Part shown: in pieces, positions 63,977 to 64,000 of the stretch | Layout of the letters: each line of letters begins with the position of its first letter | Position numbering within the stretch: position 1 is the stretch's first letter | Position numbers and translations under genes: made by a program | Origin: Flavobacterium degerlachei | Lineage (GTDB): Bacteria > Bacteroidota > Bacteroidia > Flavobacteriales > Flavobacteriaceae | Direction of reading: 5' to 3' | NCBI RefSeq assembly: GCF_900106645.1 | Contig: NZ_FNMV01000005.1 | Span: forward strand, 1-64,000 | Length of the DNA: 64,000 bases | The notes under the pieces: model-generated | The model's database searches: none | Seen by the model: the letters and a program-made list of their open reading frames with translations, nothing else | Told to the model about the DNA's origin: nothing

Positions 63977-64000
63977 ATGACAGATAATAATCTAAAAAAA
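63977..64000 (+). CDS. nusG: NusG start (partial, cut by window end)
   Basis: ATG at 63977 begins MTDNNLKK, the acidic-then-basic start typical of NusG, directly after secE. Only eight codons are inside the window. The call rests mainly on gene order. Confidence 0.7.

Overview
The window looks like a chromosomal stretch of a Flavobacterium-type member of the Bacteroidota. The evidence is the AT-rich sequence, start regions without Shine-Dalgarno motifs, promoters of the TTG-N19-TAnnTTTG kind, many lipoproteins and outer-membrane proteins of Bacteroidota families (Porin_10, CarboxypepD_reg/OMP_b-brl, DUF4136, DUF4230, DUF2851, DUF5522, GSCFA), and the gene order rpsU-xer-hpf-tRNA-tuf-tRNA-secE-nusG. 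Species cannot be fixed from the sequence alone.

Layout. 1-0.5 kb: the cut end of an ISAon1-like transposase and two identical initiator tRNA genes. 0.6-7.3 kb: era, der, a large outer-membrane receptor-like protein and an SDR. 7.4-11.2 kb: a leftward cluster of M23 peptidase, MerR regulator, LemA and two TPM-domain proteins. 11.6-17.9 kb: alaS, two paralogous lipoproteins, a GSCFA protein and a DUF4230 protein. 17.95-19.37 kb: a noncoding array of about twelve ~120-bp tandem units lying between convergent genes. 19.4-21.1 kb: aromatic amino acid hydroxylase. 21.4-25.6 kb: the accessory segment, with a higBA-type toxin-antitoxin pair and a three-gene operon (GIY-YIG nuclease-like protein, 65-aa protein, Rad50/SMC-like ATPase) bracketed by near-identical inverted repeats. 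This operon is the best candidate here for an undescribed system, probably an anti-phage one.

25.8-34.4 kb: a phytase-like esterase, truncated haemoglobin, DUF4136 lipoprotein, hutU, a tiny DUF5522 protein, a small HExxH membrane protein, ACC deaminase/D-cysteine desulfhydrase family enzyme, glucosaminidase-LysM protein and hemL. 34.4-38.4 kb: a likely copper-linked module with a Spy-like protein, a CxxxC membrane protein, an MbnP-like lipoprotein, an MbnH/MauG-like dihaem enzyme and an outer-membrane protein with a CxxCxC cluster. 38.6-59.2 kb: mostly housekeeping and envelope genes (sigma factor, lysS, lipB, rnhB, porin, a CBS-domain PLP enzyme, exonuclease, permease, acyl-CoA dehydrogenase), with a large unassigned protein at 38.6-40.4 kb. 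59.2-64 kb: an endonuclease-fold protein and the translation block ending in the first codons of nusG.

Noncoding sequence is unusually informative. Five copies of one hairpin-forming intergenic repeat are present, many strong hairpin terminators separate genes, and in two places a -7-like promoter box sits in the loop of the preceding terminator. Several starts were moved downstream because the longer reading frame runs through a promoter or repeat.
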